Of a stretch of DNA of 13,898 nt, positions 7,406-13,784 are shown in pieces. The notes under the pieces are model-generated. The model saw only the letters and a list, made by a program, of their open reading frames with translations. It had not been told where the DNA came from and did not search any database. Every line of letters begins with the position of its first letter. The first letter of the stretch is position 1. Source of the stretch: Lachnoclostridium sp. UBA6475 (GTDB lineage Bacteria; Bacillota; Clostridia; Lachnospirales; Lachnospiraceae); NCBI GenBank assembly GCA_002435545.1, contig DJNB01000222.1, forward strand, positions 1-13,898, written 5' to 3'. The position numbers and the translations under genes are program-made.

Positions 7406-7462
7406 AGGAAAAAGTGTAGTTTTTACAACGGAAAAGGATTTGTTGACAGAAAGGTGAAAATC

Positions 7463-9370
7463 ATGTTTGGAAATGGAAGAAAGACGATTGGCTTATTTAT
7501 TTTCAGCAGTTATGAACCATATCAGCAGGAAATTTGTCATGGAGTCGCAGAACAGGCGTATGCAAAGGGGTACAATGTAGCCGTTTTCAATTCGTTTGGA
7601 AGTTATGGCGACAATGTGGAATATTTTGAAGGGGAAGCAAGGATCTTTGATCTGCCGGATTACTCCAAATTTGCGGGGATTGTGCTGGCAACCGATACGT
7701 TTAACATCGACGGAGCACAGGAGAAGATTATGGAACATATCCGCAGTGAATCCAGGTGCCCGGTCGTATCGCTGCGCCAGGCAATGAACGGAATTAACAA
7801 TATTTTACTGGATGAGCGGGAGACGATGGAAGAGATCATCCGCCATGTGATCGAAGTACATAAAGCAAAAGACATCGCGTTCATGTCCGGTCCGAGAGAG
7901 CGTTATGATGCCAATTTCCGTCTTGCCTGCTTTAAACGGATCATGCAGGAGTACGGGTATGAAATTGGAAAAAACCGGATTTTCTATGGAAATTTCTGGA
8001 AAGATCAGGGCAACGAGGCTTGCGATTACTTTCTGGCAGGAGAAAAATGGCCGGAAGCGATTATCTGTGCCAATGACAATATGGCACTTTCGGTCTGTGA
8101 TGTCCTTTGCGAGCGTGGGATCCGTGTCCCGGAAGATATTATCGTTACCGGGTACGACGGCGAAGAAGAAGGAAAATACTATCAGCCGGCGCTGACTACA
8201 GTGGAAGTGGATTTTAAGGATATGGCATATCAGGCGGTAAATCTGATCGACAAGCACCAGCAGGATCTGCAAAATGAAATGATCTATGCCAAGACAAAAT
8301 GTTATCCAAAAGAATCCTGTGGCTGTAAAAAAATGGATGTTAATTTTGCAAAGCGTTCGATGCATTACAGTTCCAATCTCCGCCTGAATAATATGGAAAT
8401 GCAGTTTAGCTTTATGTCCATCGACTTTGGAAAAATAAGGAAAATATGTGATATGCCGGCAGTCATTCGAAAGTATATTTACAACTTTGAAGACTTTACC
8501 GATTATTATCTCTGCCTGTGCGATGAACTGGGGCATAGACGGGAGGAACATATGCAGTACTATACAGACAAGATGCATCTGCGTGTCGGATTTCGTGACC
8601 ACGAAGTGATGTCGGCTCCGGGAGAAAATCTGGATATCGAATTTCCGAGAAAGGAACTGCTGCCGCATGAATTGATCGATGCGGCGCCACAGTGCTTTTA
8701 TTTTGTACCGGTTCATTATCAGAATACCTGTTTTGGGTATGAGGCGTATCGGTTTTCCCGGCCGGATAATGGAGGGGCGGTTTATGCCCGCTGGACGATC
8801 GCGGTAGCCAATGCGATCGAGGCGATTTTAGTGCAGCAGAAACTTCATAATCTGATCAATGAACTGGAAAATATGTATATCCGCGATGTGATGACCGGAT
8901 TATATAACCGGCGCGGTTTTGAAAATTACGCCAGACCTCTGTTTTTGGAAGCGAAAGTAAAAGAGATCAGTGTGTGCGTCATCGGCATTGATGCGGATGG
9001 ATTAAAACCTGTCAATGATATTTTCGGACATCATGAAGGGGACAATGTTCTGCGTGCCGTCGGGTATGCAATCAATGAAGCCGGCTGTCAGGGGCAGATT
9101 GGAGCCAGAATTGGCGGGGATGAATTTGAAGTAATTCTGATGAATGTCGATGAAGACGATGCCAGACACTGGCTGTATACATTTGACCGAAGTCTTGAAA
9201 ATTATAATAAAAAATCCGGGAAACCATATGAAGTTCATGCAAGTGCAGGATATCGTGTCGGCATTCCGGGACCTTCGGATACATTGGAGAGCTTTATGAA
9301 AGAAAGCGATGACATTATGTATCAAAACAAGATTGAAAATAAACGCAGGAGAAATGAACCCCTGCGTTAA
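7463..9370 (+). CDS. LacI/PBP1-type ligand-sensor protein with C-terminal GGDEF (diguanylate cyclase) domain, probably cytoplasmic
   Basis: A 635-residue multidomain protein. Residues 7-265 read as a periplasmic-binding-protein-like sensor of the LacI/GalR type, with the family end CANDNMALSVCDVL (202-215), RVPEDIIVTGYDG (221-233) and PALTTVEVD (242-250). No helix-turn-helix precedes it and no signal peptide or membrane segment is visible, so it should sense a cytoplasmic ligand. A cysteine knuckle SCGCKK (285-290) leads into an unassigned region (about 295-455) that may be GAF-like. A short helix follows, then a GGDEF domain (475-628) with DVMTGLYNRRGF (475-486), DADGLKPVNDIFGHHEGD (510-527) and an intact GGDEF (551-555). 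It should make cyclic di-GMP from two GTP. The inhibitory I-site RxxD is CQGQ (542-545). An alternative GTG start lies at 7454; ATG 7463 is preferred because AAGGTGA (7451-7457) is 5 bases upstream. Confidence 0.85.
   Translation: MFGNGRKTIGLFIFSSYEPYQQEICHGVAEQAYAKGYNVAVFNSFGSYGDNVEYFEGEARIFDLPDYSKFAGIVLATDTFNIDGAQEKIMEHIRSESRCPVVSLRQAMNGINNILLDERETMEEIIRHVIEVHKAKDIAFMSGPRERYDANFRLACFKRIMQEYGYEIGKNRIFYGNFWKDQGNEACDYFLAGEKWPEAIICANDNMALSVCDVLCERGIRVPEDIIVTGYDGEEEGKYYQPALTTVEVDFKDMAYQAVNLIDKHQQDLQNEMIYAKTKCYPKESCGCKKMDVNFAKRSMHYSSNLRLNNMEMQFSFMSIDFGKIRKICDMPAVIRKYIYNFEDFTDYYLCLCDELGHRREEHMQYYTDKMHLRVGFRDHEVMSAPGENLDIEFPRKELLPHELIDAAPQCFYFVPVHYQNTCFGYEAYRFSRPDNGGAVYARWTIAVANAIEAILVQQKLHNLINELENMYIRDVMTGLYNRRGFENYARPLFLEAKVKEISVCVIGIDADGLKPVNDIFGHHEGDNVLRAVGYAINEAGCQGQIGARIGGDEFEVILMNVDEDDARHWLYTFDRSLENYNKKSGKPYEVHASAGYRVGIPGPSDTLESFMKESDDIMYQNKIENKRRRNEPLR
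9336..9368 (-). terminator. Putative sigG terminator inside the GGDEF coding sequence
   Basis: Read on the minus strand, AACGCAGG (9368-9361) and CCTGCGTT (9349-9342) form a perfect 8-bp stem with an 11-base loop, followed by TATTTT. On the plus strand the same stem is followed by AAGAAG, so it fits a terminator only for the sigG direction. It begins about 9 bases after the sigG stop and overlaps the last codons of the convergent GGDEF gene. Confidence 0.6.
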
Positions 9371-9376
9371 GAAGAT

Positions 9377-10156
9377 TTATTCATGTAATTCCTCTCTCAT
9401 AAGTCCCAGTGCGTTTTTTTCCAGACGGGAAACCTGGGCTTGTGAGATGTGGATTTCTTTGGCTACTTCCATTTGCGTTTTCCCCTGAAAATAGCGTAAC
9501 TCAATGATGTTTTTTTCGCGTGTGGGAAGTGAGCGGATCGCTTCTCGCAGGGACAACATTTCGACCCATCCTTCTTCTTTATTTTTCGTATCACTGATCT
9601 GATCCATGATATAAAGGGTGTCTCCCCCTTCCGAATAAACCGGTTCATACAGAGAAACCGGACTTTGTATTGCGTCCAGAGCCATCGCGATCTCTTCGGG
9701 AGTGGACTCTAATTTTTTAGCAATTTCTTCCAGCGTCGGTTCTTTTTCCGACTGTTTCATCAGCGCTTCTTTCGTGTAGATGGCTTTATAAGCGATATCG
9801 CGCAGTGAACGGCTGACGCGGATGCTGTTATTGTCGCGCAGGTAACGCCGCACTTCTCCGATGATCATAGGAACTGCGTACGTGGAAAATTTTACCTGTA
9901 ACGTCGTGTCAAAATTGTCGATGGCTTTCATTAAGCCGATGCATCCGATCTGAAAAAGATCATCTACGTTTTCCCCGGCATTGGTAAAGCGCTGGATGAT
10001 ACTCAGGACGAGACGGAGGTTTCCGTGGATAAAAGTATCTCTTGCACGGCGGTCTCCCTTTTTTATTTTATCAAACAGGATCTGTTTTTCTTCTTCGGTG
10101 AGGAGTGGAAGTTTTCCGGTGTTTACTCCACAGATTTCAACTTTGTATTGTGCCAT
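9377..10156 (-). CDS. sigG: RNA polymerase sporulation-specific sigma factor SigG
   Basis: Sigma-G directs late forespore transcription after engulfment. The 259 residues align along their length, from memory, with Bacillus SigG. The diagnostic N-terminus KVEICGVNTGKLPLL (5-19) is present. Region 2 follows (GNLRLVLSIIQRF 45-57, VDDLFQIGCIGLMKAIDNFD 64-83, FSTYAVPMIIGEVRRYLRDN 90-109), then region 3 with SRSLRDIAYKA (115-125). Region 4 is LPTREKNIIELRYFQGKTQM (210-229) and its helix-turn-helix ISQAQVSRLEK (237-247). The start ATG at 10156 has a GTGAGG-type site upstream. Unlike the common spoIIGA-sigE-sigG order, no sigE or spoIIGA gene is adjacent, and sigG runs opposite to ylmC and nrdR. Position 44 is His where I recall the Bacillus protein has Asn45. 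A sigma-G-like promoter precedes it. Confidence 0.95.
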   Translation of the reverse strand: MAQYKVEICGVNTGKLPLLTEEEKQILFDKIKKGDRRARDTFIHGNLRLVLSIIQRFTNAGENVDDLFQIGCIGLMKAIDNFDTTLQVKFSTYAVPMIIGEVRRYLRDNNSIRVSRSLRDIAYKAIYTKEALMKQSEKEPTLEEIAKKLESTPEEIAMALDAIQSPVSLYEPVYSEGGDTLYIMDQISDTKNKEEGWVEMLSLREAIRSLPTREKNIIELRYFQGKTQMEVAKEIHISQAQVSRLEKNALGLMREELHE

Positions 10157-10184
10157 TGTCTTTCCCTCACTTCTTTTGTATTTT

Positions 10185-10213
10185 TAGTTTGCCACAAATT
10201 GAATGAAATATTC
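10185..10213 (-). promoter_or_regulatory. Possible sigma-G-type (autoregulatory) promoter of sigG
   Basis: On the minus strand, -35 GAATA (10213-10209) fits the sigma-G element GHATR. After 17 bases, CAAACTA (10191-10185) fits CATNHTA at six of seven positions. It lies about 30 bases before the sigG start codon. Sigma-F and sigma-G elements are similar and short, so the match could be chance. Confidence 0.4.
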
Positions 10214-10271
10214 TTCTCCTGAATACATTTATAAAAAGAAAATCAGTGGGGTTGTGAAAAGGTGAGGATCT

Positions 10272-10532
10272 ATGCGCATCTGTGAATTGAGAGAAAAAGA
10301 AGTGATCAATGTGTGCAACGGGGAGCGGCTCGGATTTGTCGAAGATATGATCTTTGATCTGTGCAAAGGGTGCATTTCCCATATTGTCGTCCCTAAAAAT
10401 TGTAAATTTATGGGAATTTTTGGAAAAGAGGAAGAGTATATCATCGACCTGCGGTGTATATGCCAGATCGGAAGTGATATCATTCTGGTAGAACTTCCGT
10501 CTGAAAAAAAACACAATTTTTGTGAAAAATAA
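10272..10532 (+). CDS. ylmC: YlmC/YmxH family PRC-barrel sporulation-associated protein
   Basis: A small 86-residue protein with the PRC-barrel pattern of the YlmC/YmxH family: LREKEVINVCNGERLGFVEDMIFDL (6-30) forms the first strands, and EYIIDLRCICQIGSDIILVEL (55-75) the last. The family's exact function is unknown; it is linked to sporulation because it sits beside sigE/sigG in many Firmicutes. It has eight cysteines (4, 15, 31, 34, 44, 62, 64, 84), including a CKGC pair, a high number for a cytoplasmic barrel. The start ATG follows AAGGTGAGG. It is divergent from sigG and followed after 63 bases by nrdR, matching a clostridial order I recall (sigG-ylmC-nrdR), except that sigG is inverted here. 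No convincing promoter was found directly upstream. Confidence 0.85.
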   Translation: MRICELREKEVINVCNGERLGFVEDMIFDLCKGCISHIVVPKNCKFMGIFGKEEEYIIDLRCICQIGSDIILVELPSEKKHNFCEK

Positions 10533-10533
10533 C

Positions 10534-10562
10534 TTTACGGCACGCGAGTTTTCGATTATGAT
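10534..10562 (+). promoter_or_regulatory. Sigma-A promoter of nrdR
   Basis: -35 TTTACG (10534-10539), a 17-base spacer and -10 TATGAT (10557-10562), about 33 bases before the nrdR start. The -35 begins one base after the ylmC stop codon, so nrdR can be expressed apart from ylmC. Confidence 0.6.
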
Positions 10563-10595
10563 AAAGATAGAAAAAATAGAAAAGAGGTTACAAGG

Positions 10596-11051
10596 ATGAA
10601 ATGCCCGTTTTGTGGAGAAGATAATACAAAAGTGATCGATTCCAGACCGGCGGATGACAACAGTTCCATTCGCAGAAGGAGACAGTGTGAACGCTGTGGA
10701 AAGCGGTTTACCACCTATGAAAAGCTGGAGACGATTCCTCTTGTTGTCATTAAAAAGGATCTGGCAAGAGAACCTTACAACAGAGATAAGATTGAACAGG
10801 GGATATTCCGGTCATGTACCAAACTGGCGATATCAATTGATCAGATCAATCAGGTCGTCGATCAGATTGAAACAGAGATTTTTAATCTTGGTGAAAAAGA
10901 AGTATCCAGTAAATATATCGGAGAAGTGGTCATGGAACGTCTGAAAACGTTAAATCCGGTGGCGTATGTACGTTTTGCGTCGATTTACCGGGAGTTTAAG
11001 GATGTCAATACCTTTATGGATGAAATCAAAAAAATACTGGACAATCAATAA
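10596..11051 (+). CDS. nrdR: Transcriptional repressor NrdR
   Basis: NrdR represses ribonucleotide reductase operons by binding paired NrdR boxes when its ATP-cone holds dATP/ATP. The 151-residue length is standard. The N-terminal zinc ribbon is complete: C3-P-F-C6 and C31-E-R-C34, with the typical DSRPADDNSSIRRRRQC run between them. The ATP-cone domain follows, from about 47 to 140 (PLVVIKKDLAREPYNRDKI at 48-66, VAYVRFASIYREF at 122-134). AAGAGG (10582-10587) lies 8 bases before the ATG. No ribonucleotide reductase gene is in the window, so its targets are elsewhere. It sits between ylmC and the comM-dprA-topA operon. Confidence 0.97.
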   Translation: MKCPFCGEDNTKVIDSRPADDNSSIRRRRQCERCGKRFTTYEKLETIPLVVIKKDLAREPYNRDKIEQGIFRSCTKLAISIDQINQVVDQIETEIFNLGEKEVSSKYIGEVVMERLKTLNPVAYVRFASIYREFKDVNTFMDEIKKILDNQ

Positions 11052-11067
11052 AAAGATATGCTATACT
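11038..11067 (+). promoter_or_regulatory. Extended -10 promoter of comM-dprA-topA
   Basis: TGGACA (11038-11043), an 18-base spacer, and TATACT (11062-11067) preceded by TGC, an extended -10 element. The -35 box lies inside the last codons of nrdR. The start would be near 11074, leaving a leader of about 37 bases made almost wholly of the hairpin at 11081-11105. Confidence 0.65.
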
Positions 11068-11080
11068 TTGTGTAGGCAGT

Positions 11081-11105
11081 TTCTCCTTTTGGAAGAAAAG
11101 GAGAA
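11081..11105 (+). promoter_or_regulatory. Hairpin sequestering the comM ribosome-binding site
   Basis: TTCTCCTTTT (11081-11090) and AAAAGGAGAA (11096-11105) are perfectly complementary over 10 bp with a GGAAG loop. The right arm contains AAGGAG (11098-11103), the only ribosome-binding site, 7 bases before the comM ATG. No U-tract follows, so this is not an nrdR terminator. Confidence 0.7.
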
Positions 11106-11110
11106 TCATT

Positions 11111-12673
11111 ATGTATAGTAAAGTGTATAGTGCCGGACTGGTTGGGTTAGAGGCACGAAAAATTGTTGTTGAGGCAGATGTTACGAACGGTCTTCCATCT
11201 TTTCAGATGGTAGGCCTTTTGGCGTCTGCGGTAAAAGAAGCCCGTGAGAGAGTGCGCATCTCATTACAGAATTCGGGAGTTGTCTTTCCTCCCAAGCGAA
11301 TTACGGTAAATCTTTCGCCGGCAGATGTTCGAAAAGACGGTTCCGGCTTTGATCTTCCCATAGCGATTTCGCTTATTGCCGCATTCGGCAGAGTTCCCCT
11401 TTTGGATACAGAACAGATGGCATTTGCCGGTGAATTGTCACTGGATGGCAGGATTCACCGCGTACACGGTGCGCTTTCCATGGCACTTGTGGCGAAAGAA
11501 TCCGGTTTCTCGGCTATTATGCTTCCGGCAGCGAATGCCATGGAAGCGTCGTTTGTTGAGGGGATAGATGTGATAGGAGTTCGTACCCTGCAGGAGGCGA
11601 TTGACTATCTCTGTGGGAAGATAAAGATTGCTCCGGTTGTGGGAAAATGGGAAGAGAAAAAGTGGATGACCGTCTGCCCGGAAGTCGATTTTTCGGATAT
11701 CTGCGGGCAGAAAACGGCAAAAAAAGCAGCAGAAACGGCGGTGGCGGGTGCGCACAATTTTTTGATGATCGGTGCGCCGGGAACAGGAAAAACATTATTG
11801 GCAAAAGCGGTTTCCGGTATCATGCCTCCGCTGCACCAAAAGGAAATGATTGAACTTACCCAGATATATAGTGTGGCAGGGCTGCTGGATGAACAAAGAC
11901 CGATCGTTGTCAGAAGACCCGTTCGTGCGCCCCATCACTCAATTTCGCCGGCGGCTTTTGCCGGAGGAGGTACAAAAGCGCTTCCGGGGGAAATTACACT
12001 GGCGCAAAATGGTATTCTATTCTTAGATGAAATTCCGGAATTTTCCAGAACCACCCTGGAAATATTACGACAGCCGATGGAAGAGGGCAGGATTCAGGTG
12101 TCGAGGCTGGGATACCGTTTTGAATACCCCGCCAAAATGATGGTAATAGGGGCGATGAACCCCTGCCGCTGCGGATTCTATCCGGATATGGAAAAATGCC
12201 GCTGCACGCCAATGCAGGTACAAAATTACCTTTCCCGGTTAAGTGAGCCGCTGCTGGACCGGATGGATCTCTGTGTGGAGATGGAAAAAAGAGATTTTGT
12301 GTTTTTGGGAAAAACGGGAAAAGAGGAGACGAGCGAGAAAGTAAGGGAACGGGTTATGGACGCCAGGGAGCGGCAGGCGTACCGTTACCGCGAAGAGGAA
12401 ATCCGATACAACAGCGAGCTGGATGGAAAATGTCTGGAAAAATATTGTCTGCTTGGGAAAAAAGAAAAAATTCTTTGGAAAGAACTGTGTGAGCAGCTGG
12501 AATTATCGGCAAGGGGCGCAAAGAGACTTCTCCGGGTGGCAAGGACACTTGCCGATCTGGCAGGCAGGGAAAAAGTAGAAGAAGAACATTTGTTTGAAGC
12601 ATCTCTGTACAAAGGGATTAATCAGAAATATTGGAATACGGTTCCGGATGGAAAAAGAGGGGGAGAACAGTGA
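11111..12673 (+). CDS. comM: YifB/ComM family Mg-chelatase-like AAA+ ATPase
   Basis: A 520-residue member of the YifB/ComM family. In Vibrio cholerae ComM is a hexameric helicase that promotes branch migration during integration of transforming DNA; the role in clostridia is inferred. The N-terminal Lon-protease-like fold (ChlI domain) covers about 1-170, starting with VYSAGLVGLEA and including LPSFQMVGL and VNLSPADVRKDGSGFDLPIA. The AAA+ core has Walker A GAPGTGKT (221-228), HHSIS (275-279), Walker B GILFLDE (301-307) and a four-cysteine NPCRCG...CRC element (350-365). SRLSEPLLDRMDL (375-387) probably carries the arginine finger. A C-terminal Mg-chelatase-type domain (about 410-510) ends it. 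The stop overlaps the dprA GTG start by four bases. Its ribosome-binding site is buried in a hairpin. Confidence 0.94.
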   Translation: MYSKVYSAGLVGLEARKIVVEADVTNGLPSFQMVGLLASAVKEARERVRISLQNSGVVFPPKRITVNLSPADVRKDGSGFDLPIAISLIAAFGRVPLLDTEQMAFAGELSLDGRIHRVHGALSMALVAKESGFSAIMLPAANAMEASFVEGIDVIGVRTLQEAIDYLCGKIKIAPVVGKWEEKKWMTVCPEVDFSDICGQKTAKKAAETAVAGAHNFLMIGAPGTGKTLLAKAVSGIMPPLHQKEMIELTQIYSVAGLLDEQRPIVVRRPVRAPHHSISPAAFAGGGTKALPGEITLAQNGILFLDEIPEFSRTTLEILRQPMEEGRIQVSRLGYRFEYPAKMMVIGAMNPCRCGFYPDMEKCRCTPMQVQNYLSRLSEPLLDRMDLCVEMEKRDFVFLGKTGKEETSEKVRERVMDARERQAYRYREEEIRYNSELDGKCLEKYCLLGKKEKILWKELCEQLELSARGAKRLLRVARTLADLAGREKVEEEHLFEASLYKGINQKYWNTVPDGKRGGEQ

Positions 12674-13764
12674 AAGAGGAAGAATATGGAATGTGGCTTT
12701 GCAGCATTGAGGGGATTGGAAGTGCTGCAATACGTAAGCTGATCAAACAATTTGGAACACCGGAGGAGGTATATAAAAAGACAGAAGAAGAGTTTGTAAA
12801 TTCCGGAGTGGTAAGCGCTCGTGAAGCGAAAATGCTCATCAATAGCAAAAGACAATTCCGCTATCGGGCGATGCGGGAAAAAATGGCTTCATATAATATG
12901 CATAGTGCATCGTATTTTTCGGAGCAGTATCCGGAACGATTCCGGCAGATCCCGGATTTTCCAAAAAGAATTTACTGGAAGGGACAACTGCCGCAGGAAG
13001 AGGTGCGGATCGCCATTGTGGGGGCGCGTAACTGCTCGCATTATGGGAGAGAGACGGCACGCAGATTTGGCTGTGAACTGGCAGGAGAAGGAATTGGGAT
13101 CATAAGCGGGATGGCAAGGGGAATAGACGGATGGGCACACCAGGGAGCCTTGGAAGGGGGCGGCAATACCTATGCGGTACTGGGAAACAGTGCGGAAATC
13201 TGTTATCCGAAAGAACATAGAAGGCTTTATGAGAGCATTTTGAAGCAGGGCGGAGTTTTGTCGGAATATCCGCCGGAAACGCCGGCAATGCCGGTTTTTT
13301 TTCCAATGCGCAACCGGCTGATCAGTGCTTTGTCAGATGGGGTGCTGGTTGTGGAAGCCCGCCGGAAAAGCGGTTCCCTGATCACGGCAGACCAGGCATT
13401 GGAGCAGGGAAAAGACATTTTTGTCATTCCGGGAAGGATCGGTGACACGTTGAGTGAAGGGTGCAACCGGCTGATCCAGCAAGGCGCTTTTTTGGTTACC
13501 AAACCTGCTGATATCATACAATATTATGAGACAAACGGAGTGCTCGTGCGCAGAAAAAGAACGAAAAATTTAGCGAAAATAAAAGTTTCCCTTGAAAGTG
13601 AGGAAAAAATGGTGTATGCTAGTTTAAGTCTTGAACCGAAAGACATCAATTGCATTGAAAAGGAAACAATGCTTCCTATGGCAGTGCTGGTCAGACAGTT
13701 GCTTTCCTTGCAAAAGCGAGGCTTAGTGAAAGAGATTGGGAAAAATAATTATATTAAAATATAA
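12670..13764 (+). CDS. dprA: DNA-processing protein DprA (Smf)
   Basis: DprA binds incoming single-stranded DNA and loads RecA during natural transformation. It is also widespread in bacteria not known to be competent. The 364 residues comprise an N-terminal helix-hairpin-helix part (LCSIEGIGSAAIRKLIKQFG, 10-29) and a Rossmann fold with IAIVGARNCSHYG (114-126), GIGIISGMARGIDGWAHQGA (141-160) and FPMRNRLISALSDGVLVVEA (211-230). SGSLITADQALEQG (234-247) follows, and a C-terminal winged helix lies at about 310-364. In the VGxRxPSxYG motif the usual proline is cysteine (C122). The start chosen is GTG, which overlaps the comM stop as GTGA and has a purine-rich GGGGGAG just upstream. A TTG at 12631 would add 13 residues but lacks a site. 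topA follows directly. Confidence 0.94.
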   Translation: MKEEEYGMWLCSIEGIGSAAIRKLIKQFGTPEEVYKKTEEEFVNSGVVSAREAKMLINSKRQFRYRAMREKMASYNMHSASYFSEQYPERFRQIPDFPKRIYWKGQLPQEEVRIAIVGARNCSHYGRETARRFGCELAGEGIGIISGMARGIDGWAHQGALEGGGNTYAVLGNSAEICYPKEHRRLYESILKQGGVLSEYPPETPAMPVFFPMRNRLISALSDGVLVVEARRKSGSLITADQALEQGKDIFVIPGRIGDTLSEGCNRLIQQGAFLVTKPADIIQYYETNGVLVRRKRTKNLAKIKVSLESEEKMVYASLSLEPKDINCIEKETMLPMAVLVRQLLSLQKRGLVKEIGKNNYIKI

Positions 13765-13784
13765 CACAAGGGGGCAGTTTTGGT

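Noticed and set aside
7443..7448. Second TTGACA before the sensor-GGDEF gene as a -35 box
   Set aside because: No -10 element lies at a suitable distance, and the start codon follows within 15 bases.
7805..8716. Open frame of 303 codons on the minus strand opposite the sensor-GGDEF gene
   Set aside because: It has no start signal or recognisable motif and shadow-like composition. The plus-strand protein is clearly real.
10206..10229. Sigma-E-like promoter for ylmC (AAATATT and AATACATT)
   Set aside because: The two elements are individually good but only 9 bases apart, too close for sigma-E.
10512..10524. CACAATTTTTGTG palindrome just before the nrdR promoter, considered as an NrdR box
   Set aside because: Its core is one base too short for the NrdR box consensus, there is no second box at the proper spacing, and it overlaps the end of ylmC in an A/T-rich run.
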